Assembly (NCBI GenBank): GCA_003454415.1 | Contig: DMKG01000078.1 | Coordinates: 1 to 6,967 of the forward strand | From: Alphaproteobacteria bacterium | GTDB lineage: Bacteria > Pseudomonadota > Alphaproteobacteria > UBA11222 | Length of the DNA stretch: 6,967 nucleotides | Direction: 5' to 3' | Part shown: in pieces, positions 1-6,307 of the stretch | Position numbering within the stretch: the stretch's first letter is position 1 | Layout: each line of letters opens with the position of its first letter | Made by a program: the position numbers and the translations under genes | Notes under the pieces: model-generated | The model's database searches: none | Told to the model about the DNA's origin: nothing | The model's input: only the letters and a program-made list of their open reading frames with translations

Positions 1-1
1 C

Positions 2-28
2 ATGAAATGGTCTAAACAGACGAAATGA
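2..28 (+). other. Short reading frame or tail of an upstream gene overlapping ccdA
   Basis: In this frame the window begins with ATG and reads MKWSKQTK to a TGA that overlaps the ccdA ATG (ATGA, 25-28). It may be the last codons of a gene extending left of the window, or chance. The other plus frames stop earlier, at 3-5 and 13-15. It cannot be resolved without upstream sequence. Confidence 0.25.
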
Positions 29-771
29 GCGGCATGGGAATAGGATTTTTGGCGGCCGGACTTGGCGGTATGGCGAGTTTTCTGTCGCCCTGCGTGCTGC
101 CGCTCGTGCCGGCCTATCTCTGTTATGTGGGGGGCGTGTCCCTGGACAGACTGACGGAGACAGGCGCAGCGGAGCAGCCGGAATGGCGGCGTCAGGTGCT
201 GGCCGGGGCGGCGGCCTTCGTGCTTGGCTTCAGCACGGTCTTTGTGGCGCTTGGCGCCTCGGCGCTCGCCGTCAGCCGGCTGCTGGTCGGGCAGCTCGAT
301 CTTCTGTCGCAGATCGCGGGCGTGGTGATCATGCTGTTCGGCCTGCACATGATGGGCTGGCTGCCCTTCAAATGGCTGAACCGCGAACTGCGCTTCAGTC
401 CGGAAATGCGCGGGCGCGGCCTGCTGGGCGCCTATGTCATCGGGCTTGCCTTCGCCTTCGGCTGGACGCCCTGTATTGGCCCGGTTCTGGGCGCCATTCT
501 GGCGCTGGCGGCGGGGGAGGAAACCGTGTTCAACGGCATGGGGCTGCTGGCCGTCTATTCCCTGGGGCTGGGCGTCCCCTTCCTGCTGGCGGCCTGGGGC
601 ATGCGGCCCTTCCTGCGATTCATGCAGCGCTTTCGCCATCATATGCACAAGATGGAGTTACTCACCGGCGGCGGGCTGGTGCTGACCGGGGTGCTGATCT
701 TCTCCGGCTCGCTGCAGCAACTCAGTTATTTGCTGCTGGAATGGATTCCCGCTTTGGCCAACATAGGATGA
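25..771 (+). CDS. ccdA: CcdA-type cytochrome c biogenesis / thiol-disulfide transporter, inner membrane
   Basis: This 248-residue, strongly hydrophobic protein has the layout of the CcdA/DsbD-beta family, with about six membrane segments. These proteins pass electrons from cytoplasmic thioredoxin across the inner membrane to reduce periplasmic thiols, typically for cytochrome c haem attachment. Two conserved motifs each carry a redox cysteine: FLSPCVLPLVPAYL (C23, first membrane segment) and FGWTPCIGPVLGA (C150, middle of the protein). C33 is an additional cysteine. There is no DsbD-like N- or C-terminal thioredoxin domain, so it is the short CcdA form, and the length is normal. The ATG at 25 is preceded only by a weak purine stretch and overlaps, as ATGA, the stop of a short upstream reading frame. 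The next start, pyrE, lies 4 bases past its stop, so the two are probably co-transcribed. The family call is firm; the partner protein it reduces cannot be told from the sequence. Confidence 0.93.
   Translation: MSGMGIGFLAAGLGGMASFLSPCVLPLVPAYLCYVGGVSLDRLTETGAAEQPEWRRQVLAGAAAFVLGFSTVFVALGASALAVSRLLVGQLDLLSQIAGVVIMLFGLHMMGWLPFKWLNRELRFSPEMRGRGLLGAYVIGLAFAFGWTPCIGPVLGAILALAAGEETVFNGMGLLAVYSLGLGVPFLLAAWGMRPFLRFMQRFRHHMHKMELLTGGGLVLTGVLIFSGSLQQLSYLLLEWIPALANIG
766..769 (+). promoter_or_regulatory. Ribosome binding site of pyrE inside the end of ccdA
   Basis: AGGA lies 6 bases before the pyrE ATG at 776 and overlaps the last codon and stop of ccdA (GGA TGA). This fixes the pyrE start and suggests translational coupling of the two genes. 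Confidence 0.6.
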
Positions 772-775
772 TCGA

Positions 776-1342
776 ATGAGTGCTGAGACAAACGCCAAAC
801 GCGACCGGCTGCGCGCCCTCATCGCGGAAAGAAGTTTTTCACAAGGCCCGGCCGTGACGCTTGCGTCAGGCAAGCAGAGCAATTTCTACTTCAACATGAA
901 GCCAACCATGCTGAACCCGGAGGGCGCGGCGCTGATCGGCGCGCTGATCCTGGACCAGCTTTCCGGGGAAAGGATCGATCTGGCCGGCGGGCTGGAGCTG
1001 GGCGCGATTCCCATTGCCTGCGCCCTGTCCGTGGTGAGCCATCAGCAGGGCGCGCCGATACCGGCCTTCATCGTGCGCAAACAGGCCAAAGAGCACGGCG
1101 CGAAACAGCGCATTGAAGGTTTCGCGCCGGGCGAAGGCCTTGCGGGGAAATCCGTGCTGATGGTCGAGGATGTGACGACAACCGGCGGCTCGCTGCTCGA
1201 TGCGATCCGCCAGGTGCGCGAGGCGGGCGGCGTGGTGAAACGCGCCATCACCATCGTCGACCGGCTGGAGGGGGCGGGCGCCGCCCTGCAGGCGGAGGGC
1301 GTTTCCCTCAGCGCCCTGCTGACGGTGAAGGATTTTCTTTAA
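776..1342 (+). CDS. pyrE: Orotate phosphoribosyltransferase
   Basis: OPRT joins orotate to PRPP to give orotidine 5'-monophosphate, the fifth step of pyrimidine synthesis, in the cytoplasm. The 188-residue protein carries the type I phosphoribosyltransferase PRPP-binding motif VLMVEDVTTTGGSL (about residues 127-140). It also has the OPRT catalytic loop RKQAKEHGAK (101-110), with the lysines and histidine expected there, and the early SGKQSNFYFNMKP segment typical of OPRT (31-43). The size is slightly short of the roughly 210 residues of the enterobacterial enzyme but normal for compact bacterial OPRTs. The ATG is supported by AGGA six bases upstream. It follows ccdA by 4 bases in the same direction. 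Its TAA stop overlaps that of the convergent purK, so no terminator fits between them. No missing motif is apparent. Confidence 0.95.
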   Translation: MSAETNAKRDRLRALIAERSFSQGPAVTLASGKQSNFYFNMKPTMLNPEGAALIGALILDQLSGERIDLAGGLELGAIPIACALSVVSHQQGAPIPAFIVRKQAKEHGAKQRIEGFAPGEGLAGKSVLMVEDVTTTGGSLLDAIRQVREAGGVVKRAITIVDRLEGAGAALQAEGVSLSALLTVKDFL

Positions 1343-2424
1343 GCCAGCCCGTCTTTGGGAAACAGGCGGGTGACATGCCCCATCTTGCGGCCTTTGCGCG
1401 CTTCGGCCTTGCCATAGAGATGGAGCGCGGTCGCGGGCTGGGCCGCGAGCGACGCCCATTGCTCCACCTCTTCGCCGATCAGATTGCGCATTTCCGCATC
1501 GGAATGGCGCGCGGGATCCCCCAGCGGCCAGCCGCAAATGGCGCGGATATGCTGTTCAAACTGGCTGACGGCGCAGGCGTCCAGCGTCCAGTGCCCGGAA
1601 TTATGCACCCGCGGCGCAAATTCGTTGACCGCGAGCTGACCGTCCTTGAGCACGAACCATTCGACCGCGATCACGCCACGATAATCGAGCGCCGCCAGCA
1701 GGCGCGCGGTCAGCGCCTTCGCGGCGGCGGCGATTTCCACGGTGATGTCTGCGGGAACCCGGCTGATGTCCAGAATGCCATCGCGATGGGTGTTTTCCGG
1801 CGGATCGTAGCAGGCGATGGCGTCATCGCCGCCGCGCGCCGCGACGACGGAAATCTCCCGGGCGAAATCCACCTTTCCCTCCAATATGCAGGGGGCGCCG
1901 CCCGCCTTCTCCCATGCGCCGGCAAGGTCATCGGGCCCGCGCAGCGCCACCTGGCCGCGCCCGTCATAGCCCAGGCGGCGGGTCTTCAGAATGGCGGGAA
2001 ACCCGATTTCCGCCGCCGCCCGGGAAAGTTCGCCCGCATGATCGACGGCGGTATAGGGCGCGGTGGCGATATTCAGTTGGCGGATAAAATCCTTCTCGTG
2101 CAGCCGGTCCTGGGAAATGCGCAGGGCCCCGATCCCGGGCCGAACCGCAACCCTTGAAGCGATCCGCTCCACGCAGGCGAGCGGGATGTTCTCGAATTCA
2201 TAGGTGGCCACATCGACGCTGGAGGCGAAGCGGTCGCAGGCCGCAGAATCGTCATATTCCGCCAGGGTGATGGCGTCGCAGACATGGGTTCCGGGATTGT
2301 CCCCGGGGGGGCAGAAAATATGGGATTTGAGGCCAAGACGCGCCGCGGCGAGGGCCAGCATCCGCCCAAGCTGCCCGCCCCCCAATATGCCGATGGCGCC
2401 GCCCGGCGTGACGACGGGGATCAT
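1339..2424 (-). CDS. purK: N5-carboxyaminoimidazole ribonucleotide synthase (ATP-grasp)
   Basis: PurK uses ATP and bicarbonate to convert AIR to N5-CAIR, which PurE then rearranges, in de novo purine synthesis. From the ATG at 2424 the protein is 361 residues, normal for the family. Visible features are the N-terminal nucleotide-fold motif [12 protein letters not shown] (12-23) and the ATP-grasp segment [13 protein letters not shown] (146-158). These are followed by the [12 protein letters not shown] acidic patch (182-193), the PurK signature [14 protein letters not shown] (267-280), and a C-terminal [17 protein letters not shown] stretch (335-351). I chose the start at 2424, not the longer in-frame ATG at 2475. 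It places the GGGQLGR motif near the N-terminus as usual, and it gives the classic ATGA overlap with the purE stop (2421-2423). The extra 17 residues from 2475 would lie wholly inside purE. It is the second gene of a purEK operon. Confidence 0.95.
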   Translation of the reverse strand: MIPVVTPGGAIGILGGGQLGRMLALAAARLGLKSHIFCPPGDNPGTHVCDAITLAEYDDSAACDRFASSVDVATYEFENIPLACVERIASRVAVRPGIGALRISQDRLHEKDFIRQLNIATAPYTAVDHAGELSRAAAEIGFPAILKTRRLGYDGRGQVALRGPDDLAGAWEKAGGAPCILEGKVDFAREISVVAARGGDDAIACYDPPENTHRDGILDISRVPADITVEIAAAAKALTARLLAALDYRGVIAVEWFVLKDGQLAVNEFAPRVHNSGHWTLDACAVSQFEQHIRAICGWPLGDPARHSDAEMRNLIGEEVEQWASLAAQPATALHLYGKAEARKGRKMGHVTRLFPKDGLA

Positions 2425-2918
2425 GCCTGGCCATCGGGCCGCAGCGATACGCCCCTGGTCTGCCGGGCGCGCCACTGATCCAGACGTTTGGCAAGATCGG
2501 CATTCTGCAAAGCCAGAACGGCGGCGGCGAGAAGCGCGGCGTTCACCGCGCCCGCCTCACCGATCGCCAGGGTTCCCACGGGGACGCCTGGCGGCATCTG
2601 CACGATTGACAGCAGACTGTCCTGGCCTTTGAGAATCCGGCTTTCAATAGGCACGCCAAATACCGGAAGAGGGGTCAGCGCCGCAGTCATTCCCGGCAGA
2701 TGGGCGGCCCCCCCCGCCCCGGCGATGATGACCTTCAGCCCCCGGTCCCGGGCGGTTTCCGCATAGTCGTAGAGCCGGGCCGGCGTGCGATGGGCGGAAA
2801 CGATCCTGCATTCATGCGGCACCTTCAGCGCCTTCAGCGTAGTGGCGGCATGCCCCATGGTGGGCCAGTCCGACTGGCTGCCCATGATAATGCCGACGAT
2901 AGGTGAGGTCCTAGCCAT
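2421..2918 (-). CDS. purE: N5-carboxyaminoimidazole ribonucleotide mutase, class I PurE
   Basis: PurE catalyses the N5-CAIR to CAIR rearrangement, the step after PurK, in the cytoplasm as an oligomer (octamer in studied class I enzymes). The 165-residue protein contains the PurE hallmarks: [14 protein letters not shown] (8-21), the active-site SAHRTP (41-46, with H43 the expected catalytic histidine), [14 protein letters not shown] (64-77), and [22 protein letters not shown] (88-109). The partner PurK encoded directly downstream supports the bacterial class I mutase role. The ATG at 2918 begins [14 protein letters not shown], the usual distance before the first motif, though no strong ribosome binding site precedes it. 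Its TGA stop overlaps the purK ATG, suggesting coupled translation. A TATAAG about a dozen bases before the ATG on this strand is a possible -10, but no good -35 matches it. The gene is divergent from the GGDEF gene. Confidence 0.96.
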   Translation of the reverse strand: MARTSPIVGIIMGSQSDWPTMGHAATTLKALKVPHECRIVSAHRTPARLYDYAETARDRGLKVIIAGAGGAAHLPGMTAALTPLPVFGVPIESRILKGQDSLLSIVQMPPGVPVGTLAIGEAGAVNAALLAAAVLALQNADLAKRLDQWRARQTRGVSLRPDGQA

Positions 2919-2955
2919 GAGCCGCGTCTTATACCCTATAATTTCCGGAGGGCGC

Positions 2956-2982
2956 CAGCGTTTTGCCGCTGCTTAATCTTTT
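2956..2982. other. Small hairpin with T-rich tail in the purE/GGDEF intergenic region
   Basis: CAGCG (2956-2960) and CGCTG (2967-2971) form a 5-bp stem with a 6-base loop, followed on the plus strand by TTAATCTTTT. Read on the plus strand it resembles a weak intrinsic terminator. Read on the minus strand it would lie in the purE leader or promoter. The stem is short and the role is uncertain. Confidence 0.3.
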
Positions 2983-3015
2983 GAAATCTGGCATGTCCCG
3001 TTAACCTGTTTCTGT

Positions 3016-3036
3016 TAGAATAGCGGTTTCATTCTA
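3016..3036. promoter_or_regulatory. Inverted repeat TAGAAT-N9-ATTCTA upstream of the GGDEF gene
   Basis: A perfect 6-bp inverted repeat with a 9-base spacer lies 26-46 bases before the GGDEF start. TAGAAT (3016-3021) and the adjacent TATAGT (3035-3040) each match five of six bases of the -10 consensus. This may therefore be a promoter with an overlapping operator. No convincing -35 is seen at the right distance, so this is suggestive only. Confidence 0.3.
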
Positions 3037-3061
3037 TAGTAACGGCGAAAGCGCCCCGGAT

Positions 3062-3772
3062 ATGAAAATTCAGGATTCAAAACCCGTTTCCGCCGTACAG
3101 GCCGTGAAACGGGCGCCGCCGCCACCCGCCGGCCAGACCGCCCTTGTGGAAAACGCAGGCGATTCCGCCAGCGTCATGGGCATTCCCGAATCTGAATTCA
3201 CCCCCAGAGTGCGCGACGCGATCATGACCCTGATGCAGGAGGTAGACCGCTTCCGCCAGGAACTGGAACGCGCCAAACAGCGTATCGACCATCTGGAAAA
3301 ACTGGCGGAATACGACCCGCTCACCCCGGTGCTGAACCGGCGCGGCTTTGTCCGGGAAATGACCAGGATTAAAAGTTTCGTGGATCGCTATAATACACCC
3401 GCGGCGCTGGTGTTTTTCGATCTGGATAATTTCAAGCCGGTGAATGACCGATTCGGGCATGCGGCGGGAGACGCAGTGCTGTTGCGCGTCACCCAGGTTC
3501 TGGTGGAGCACACCAGAGATTCCGACGTGGTCGGCAGGCTGGGCGGGGATGAATTCGGCGTCATCCTGGTCAACACCGGCGCGGAGACGGCGATGGCGAA
3601 GGCTGAAAAACTGGGCGCAACCATTGCCGCCCAGCAGTTCCATTCCGGCGCCGCCGTATATAACGTCACAGCCTCATTCGGCATCCACGTTCTCCAGCCG
3701 GGCGATGATCCCGCGACGGCGCTCGCCAGGGCGGATGAAGCCATGTATGCTTCCAAGCGCCGGAAAACCTGA
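3062..3772 (+). CDS. Soluble GGDEF diguanylate cyclase with N-terminal coiled coil
   Basis: The protein is predicted to make cyclic di-GMP from two GTP. Its 236 residues begin with a low-complexity Pro-rich stretch (about 18-24), then a probable coiled coil (about 52-84, rich in Q, E, R and K). The GGDEF domain runs from YDPLTPVLNRRGF (84-96) to the C-terminus. The active-site GGDEF is intact (161-165, in GRLGGDEFGVIL), as are the metal/substrate residues in FFDLDNFKPVND (118-129). RDSD at 152-155 sits five residues before GGDEF, which is the RxxD inhibitory site, so feedback control by c-di-GMP is expected. I see no membrane segment, signal peptide or recognised sensory domain. It is therefore cytoplasmic and may act through dimerisation or a partner bound by the N-terminal part. 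The ribosome binding site is weak. It is divergent from purE and lies 66 bases before copA. The enzyme class is firm; the input signal is unknown. Confidence 0.92.
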   Translation: MKIQDSKPVSAVQAVKRAPPPPAGQTALVENAGDSASVMGIPESEFTPRVRDAIMTLMQEVDRFRQELERAKQRIDHLEKLAEYDPLTPVLNRRGFVREMTRIKSFVDRYNTPAALVFFDLDNFKPVNDRFGHAAGDAVLLRVTQVLVEHTRDSDVVGRLGGDEFGVILVNTGAETAMAKAEKLGATIAAQQFHSGAAVYNVTASFGIHVLQPGDDPATALARADEAMYASKRRKT

Positions 3773-3792
3773 ACCTCTATCGCAGTTCCGCT

Positions 3793-3803
3793 CTGATTAT
3801 CAG
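3793..3803. promoter_or_regulatory. Palindrome CTGAT-T-ATCAG in the copA leader
   Basis: A perfect 11-base palindrome lies 36 bases before the copA ATG, between the GGDEF gene and copA. It could be half of a regulator site. It does not match the CueR (ACCTTCC/GGAAGGT) or CopY (TACAnnTGTA) operator patterns that I know. Function is inferred from position only. Confidence 0.25.
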
Positions 3804-3827
3804 TCCTGCCAGCCGGTGATGACAGGA
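3804..3827. promoter_or_regulatory. Imperfect inverted repeat next to the copA ribosome binding site
   Basis: TCCTGCC (3804-3810) and GACAGGA (3821-3827) pair at six of seven positions across a 10-base spacer. The right arm runs into the purine-rich AGGACAAGGG (3824-3833) that precedes the copA ATG at 3839. It could be an operator or an RNA hairpin masking the start of copA. Neither is proven. Confidence 0.3.
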
Positions 3828-3838
3828 CAAGGGACGTC

Positions 3839-5551
3839 ATGCCGCCAGCCAGTAAATTATGCGCGCTGCTCTTTACCGCTCTGATCGCCGCCGGCGGCAT
3901 GGCGCGTTTAGCCGATGCGGGAGAATACGCCCTTGTCATCGATGAGACCCCGGTCAATGTCACCGGCAAGCCTGTCAGGATGCTGACCGTCAATGGAACC
4001 ATCCCAGGCCCCACGCTGCATTTCACGGAGGGCGAAGATGTCGTTATCCGGGTGACCAATCGTCTTGCGGAAAGCGCCTCCGTGCATTGGCATGGAATCC
4101 TGCTTCCGCCGGAGATGGACGGGGTTCCGGGCATGAACGGATTTGACGGCATCATGCCGGGACAGACCTTCACCTACCGCTTCAGGATCCGCCAGAGCGG
4201 CACCTATTGGTATCACTCCCATTCCGGGCTCCAGGAGCAGGCGGGACTTTATGGCCCCATCATCGTTTCGCCCGCCGGCGGCGACATCGTCCGGGCGGAG
4301 CGCGATTACGTCATGGTTCTATCGGATTTCCCCTCCGACGACCCCAGACAGATCATGGCGAATCTCAAAGCGGATGCGGGTTACTATAATTACAATAAGC
4401 GTACGGTTTTGGACTTCTTCCGCGACGCCGGCCGGGATGGCTTCGCGGCCACGCTCCGCGACCGGCTCGCTTGGGGACGGATGCGCATGGAGCCGACGGA
4501 CATTGCCGATGTCGGCTCGGGTTACACTTTTCTGCTCAATGGCAAATCGCCACAGGCGAACTGGACGGGCCTGTTCAGGCCGGGCGAGCGCGTCCGGCTG
4601 CGCTTCGTCAACGCTTCGGCCATGACATATTACGATCTGCGCATTCCCGGCCTCAAAATGACCGTGATCCAGGCGGATGGGCAGAATGTCCAGCCCGTAC
4701 CCGTGGACGAATTGCGCATCGCGGTGGCCGAAACCTATGACGTCATGGTCACCCCGGAGGAAGAGAAGCCTTATACGGTGTTTGCCGAATCCATTGACCG
4801 GAGCGGCTATGCACGCGGCACGCTCAGCCCCCAAGAAGGACTGAGCGGAGACATTCCCGCACAGAGGCCGCGCACCCTGCTCACCATGGCGGATATGGGC
4901 AATATGGCGGGAATGGACCACGGATCCACGGACGATGCTGACCCCCACGCAATGGAGGACATGGATCATGGCGGAGACATGGCCGCCATGCCGGGCATGG
5001 ATCATGGCGCGATGTCCGCCATGGATCACACACGAATGGACCCTGGCGCGGCGGCGGCTGTTCCGGAATCGCCGAAGGCGCCGCGCGGCTGGGCGGACGC
5101 CTCTACGCCCAGGGGAATGAAAGCGCTTTCTTACGCCGATCTCAGATCTTTCACGCCCCAGAAAGACACGCGCGCGCCCGGCCGCGAGATCATCGTGCGC
5201 CTCGACGGCAATATGGAGCGGTTTATCTGGACGATCAATGGCAGGAAGTTCGAAGACGCAAGACCCATCGAACTGCGCTATGGCGAGCGCGTCAAACTGA
5301 CCTTCATCAATGACAGCATGATGGCCCATCCCATGCATCTTCATGGCATGTTCGTCCAGCTCGTCAATGGGCAGCCGGCGGAGCGCCTGCCCAACAAGCA
5401 TGTCGTCAATGTCGCGCCGGGCCAGAATTACTCGGTTCTGCTGACGGCGGACGAAGCTGGCGAATGGGCGTTTCACTGCCATCTTCTCTTTCACATGAAT
5501 GCGGGCATGATGACCAAGGCCGTGGTCGCGCGCCTGTCCGCCACAGGCTGA
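3839..5551 (+). CDS. copA: Periplasmic multicopper oxidase, copper resistance protein CopA
   Basis: This is a CopA/PcoA-type multicopper oxidase, expected to oxidise Cu(I) and bind copper in the periplasm. The 570-residue protein has all four copper motifs: HWHG (H83, H85), HSH (H126, H128), HPMHLHG (H497, H500, H502) and HCHLLFHMNAGMM (H546, C547, H548, H552, M557). By family homology C547, H497, H552 and probably M557 bind the type 1 copper; the other histidines bind the trinuclear centre. The N-terminal region (DETPVNVTGKPVRMLTVNG, 35-53; GLQEQAGLYGP, 130-140) and the GWADASTPRGMKALSYADLR linker (417-436) are CopA signatures. Residues 350-400 are rich in Met and His. The signal peptide is Sec-like (hydrophobic 7-20, cleavage probably after ADA, residue 27). 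No twin arginine is present, unlike many CopA proteins, and no in-frame upstream ATG or GTG exists before a stop at 3794. copB follows by 3 bases. Confidence 0.96.
   Translation: MPPASKLCALLFTALIAAGGMARLADAGEYALVIDETPVNVTGKPVRMLTVNGTIPGPTLHFTEGEDVVIRVTNRLAESASVHWHGILLPPEMDGVPGMNGFDGIMPGQTFTYRFRIRQSGTYWYHSHSGLQEQAGLYGPIIVSPAGGDIVRAERDYVMVLSDFPSDDPRQIMANLKADAGYYNYNKRTVLDFFRDAGRDGFAATLRDRLAWGRMRMEPTDIADVGSGYTFLLNGKSPQANWTGLFRPGERVRLRFVNASAMTYYDLRIPGLKMTVIQADGQNVQPVPVDELRIAVAETYDVMVTPEEEKPYTVFAESIDRSGYARGTLSPQEGLSGDIPAQRPRTLLTMADMGNMAGMDHGSTDDADPHAMEDMDHGGDMAAMPGMDHGAMSAMDHTRMDPGAAAAVPESPKAPRGWADASTPRGMKALSYADLRSFTPQKDTRAPGREIIVRLDGNMERFIWTINGRKFEDARPIELRYGERVKLTFINDSMMAHPMHLHGMFVQLVNGQPAERLPNKHVVNVAPGQNYSVLLTADEAGEWAFHCHLLFHMNAGMMTKAVVARLSATG
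4886..5038 (+). repeat. Met/His-rich copper-binding segment of copA with short DNA repeats
   Basis: This stretch encodes CopA residues 350-400, with 12 methionines and 5 histidines arranged as degenerate MDHG/MxxM units. At DNA level ATGGATCATGGCG occurs exactly twice (4961-4973 and 4997-5009), with related copies at 4913 (ATGGACCACGG) and 5021 (ATGGATCAC). In the CopA/PcoA family such segments are taken to bind several extra copper ions. The near-identical units suggest growth by small tandem duplication, so the copy number may vary between strains. Confidence 0.85.
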
Positions 5552-5554
5552 GCC

Positions 5555-6268
5555 ATGGGAAGGGGGATGATCCTGCCGGTTCTGGCTCTGCTCGCAGCCA
5601 CACCGGCCCGGGCCATGGAGGAGGACGGGACTTTTCACAGGGTTGACGTGGAGCTTGACGGAACCCGAACCGCTGGCGCGAGCCTGTTCACCTGGGAGGG
5701 GGCGGCATGGATCGGCGGCGACCGGGACAAGGCGTGGTTCCGCACCGAAGGCGAGATCAGGGGCGGGGAGACGGAACAGGCGGAGATCTGGGCCTTGCTC
5801 AGCCGCGCCATAGGTTACAGCGGAAATATCGCCGATTCATTCTGGGATGCGCAGTTCGGCCTGCGCCAGGATTTCGAGCCGGAGCCCACCAGCCAGGCGG
5901 TGATCGGCATCGAAGGCATGGCGCCCTATTTCATCGAAACCGGCGCGCACGTCTTCCTGAGCGATGAAGGCGATGTCAGCGCACGGATCACTCAGAGCCT
6001 CGATCTGCCGCTCACCCAGAGGCTCATCGCCGAACCTCATATTGAGTTGAACCTCTCGGCGCAGGACAACGAGGCGCGTCAGACCGGCGCGGGCCTTTCG
6101 GACATCGAGGCCGGCCTTCAGTTGCGCTATGAGATCACCCGAAAATTCGCTCCCTATGCCGGTATCAACTATGAACGCGCCATTGGAGAGACCGCCGGCC
6201 TGCGGCGCGCAGAAGGTGAGCAGGCCGGAGATTTGACGTTACGGCTTGGAGTGCGATTCTGGTTCTGA
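5555..6268 (+). CDS. copB: Outer-membrane copper resistance protein CopB
   Basis: CopB is the outer-membrane partner of CopA in copper resistance. The 237-residue protein starts with a signal peptide (hydrophobic 5-16, cleavage probably after ARA, residue 20). Family segments follow: RDKAWFRTEGE (57-67), SFWDAQFGLRQDF (95-107), GMAPYFIETGAHVFLSDEGD (121-140), SARITQSLDLPLTQRLIAEP (142-161), GLSDIEAGLQLRYEI (180-194), FAPYAGINYER (198-208). The end, GVRFWF, is typical of outer-membrane beta-barrels with a terminal aromatic. Many CopB proteins carry a long Met/His-rich stretch after the signal peptide. Here the family domain begins almost at once, so it is a short form. The start is uncertain: the ATG at 5555 has little upstream purine signal, while GGAAGGGGG lies directly before an in-frame ATG at 5567, too close to be ideal. 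It lies 3 bases after copA, surely one operon. Confidence 0.95.
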   Translation: MGRGMILPVLALLAATPARAMEEDGTFHRVDVELDGTRTAGASLFTWEGAAWIGGDRDKAWFRTEGEIRGGETEQAEIWALLSRAIGYSGNIADSFWDAQFGLRQDFEPEPTSQAVIGIEGMAPYFIETGAHVFLSDEGDVSARITQSLDLPLTQRLIAEPHIELNLSAQDNEARQTGAGLSDIEAGLQLRYEITRKFAPYAGINYERAIGETAGLRRAEGEQAGDLTLRLGVRFWF

Positions 6269-6274
6269 CCCCGC

Positions 6275-6307
6275 ATGATGAAACGCATGAGGATCTTTCT
6301 GAAATGA
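6275..6307 (+). other. Ten-codon mini reading frame overlapping the Rieske start
   Basis: ATG ATG AAA CGC ATG AGG ATC TTT CTG AAA TGA would encode MMKRMRIFLK. Its stop overlaps the Rieske ATG as ATGA (6304-6307). It could couple translation to copB or be chance. It is too short to judge from composition. Confidence 0.2.

Noticed and set aside
1375..2157. A 260-codon plus-strand open frame opposite purK
   Set aside because: It is antisense to a clear purK; the translation is Arg/Gly-rich with no motif.
2425..2475. A longer purK start at 2475 giving 17 extra residues
   Set aside because: The extension lies wholly inside purE. The ATG at 2424 gives an ATGA overlap and puts the GGGQLGR motif at the normal N-terminal position.
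2973..3018. CtrA-like TTAA motifs near the GGDEF promoter
   Set aside because: The TTAA and TTAG copies are not separated by the 7 bases expected for a CtrA site.
3839..3925. CopA as a lipoprotein because of Cys8
   Set aside because: The cysteine precedes the hydrophobic core and has no lipobox; an AxA-type cleavage site at residue 27 fits better.
3388..4173. A minus-strand open frame spanning the GGDEF end and copA start
   Set aside because: It crosses two firmly assigned genes and its Ser/Pro/Thr-rich translation shows no family signal.
4319..5638. A 439-codon open frame antisense to copA and copB
   Set aside because: It is a GC-rich shadow frame with His/Arg-rich low-complexity translation and no recognisable family, opposite two certain genes.
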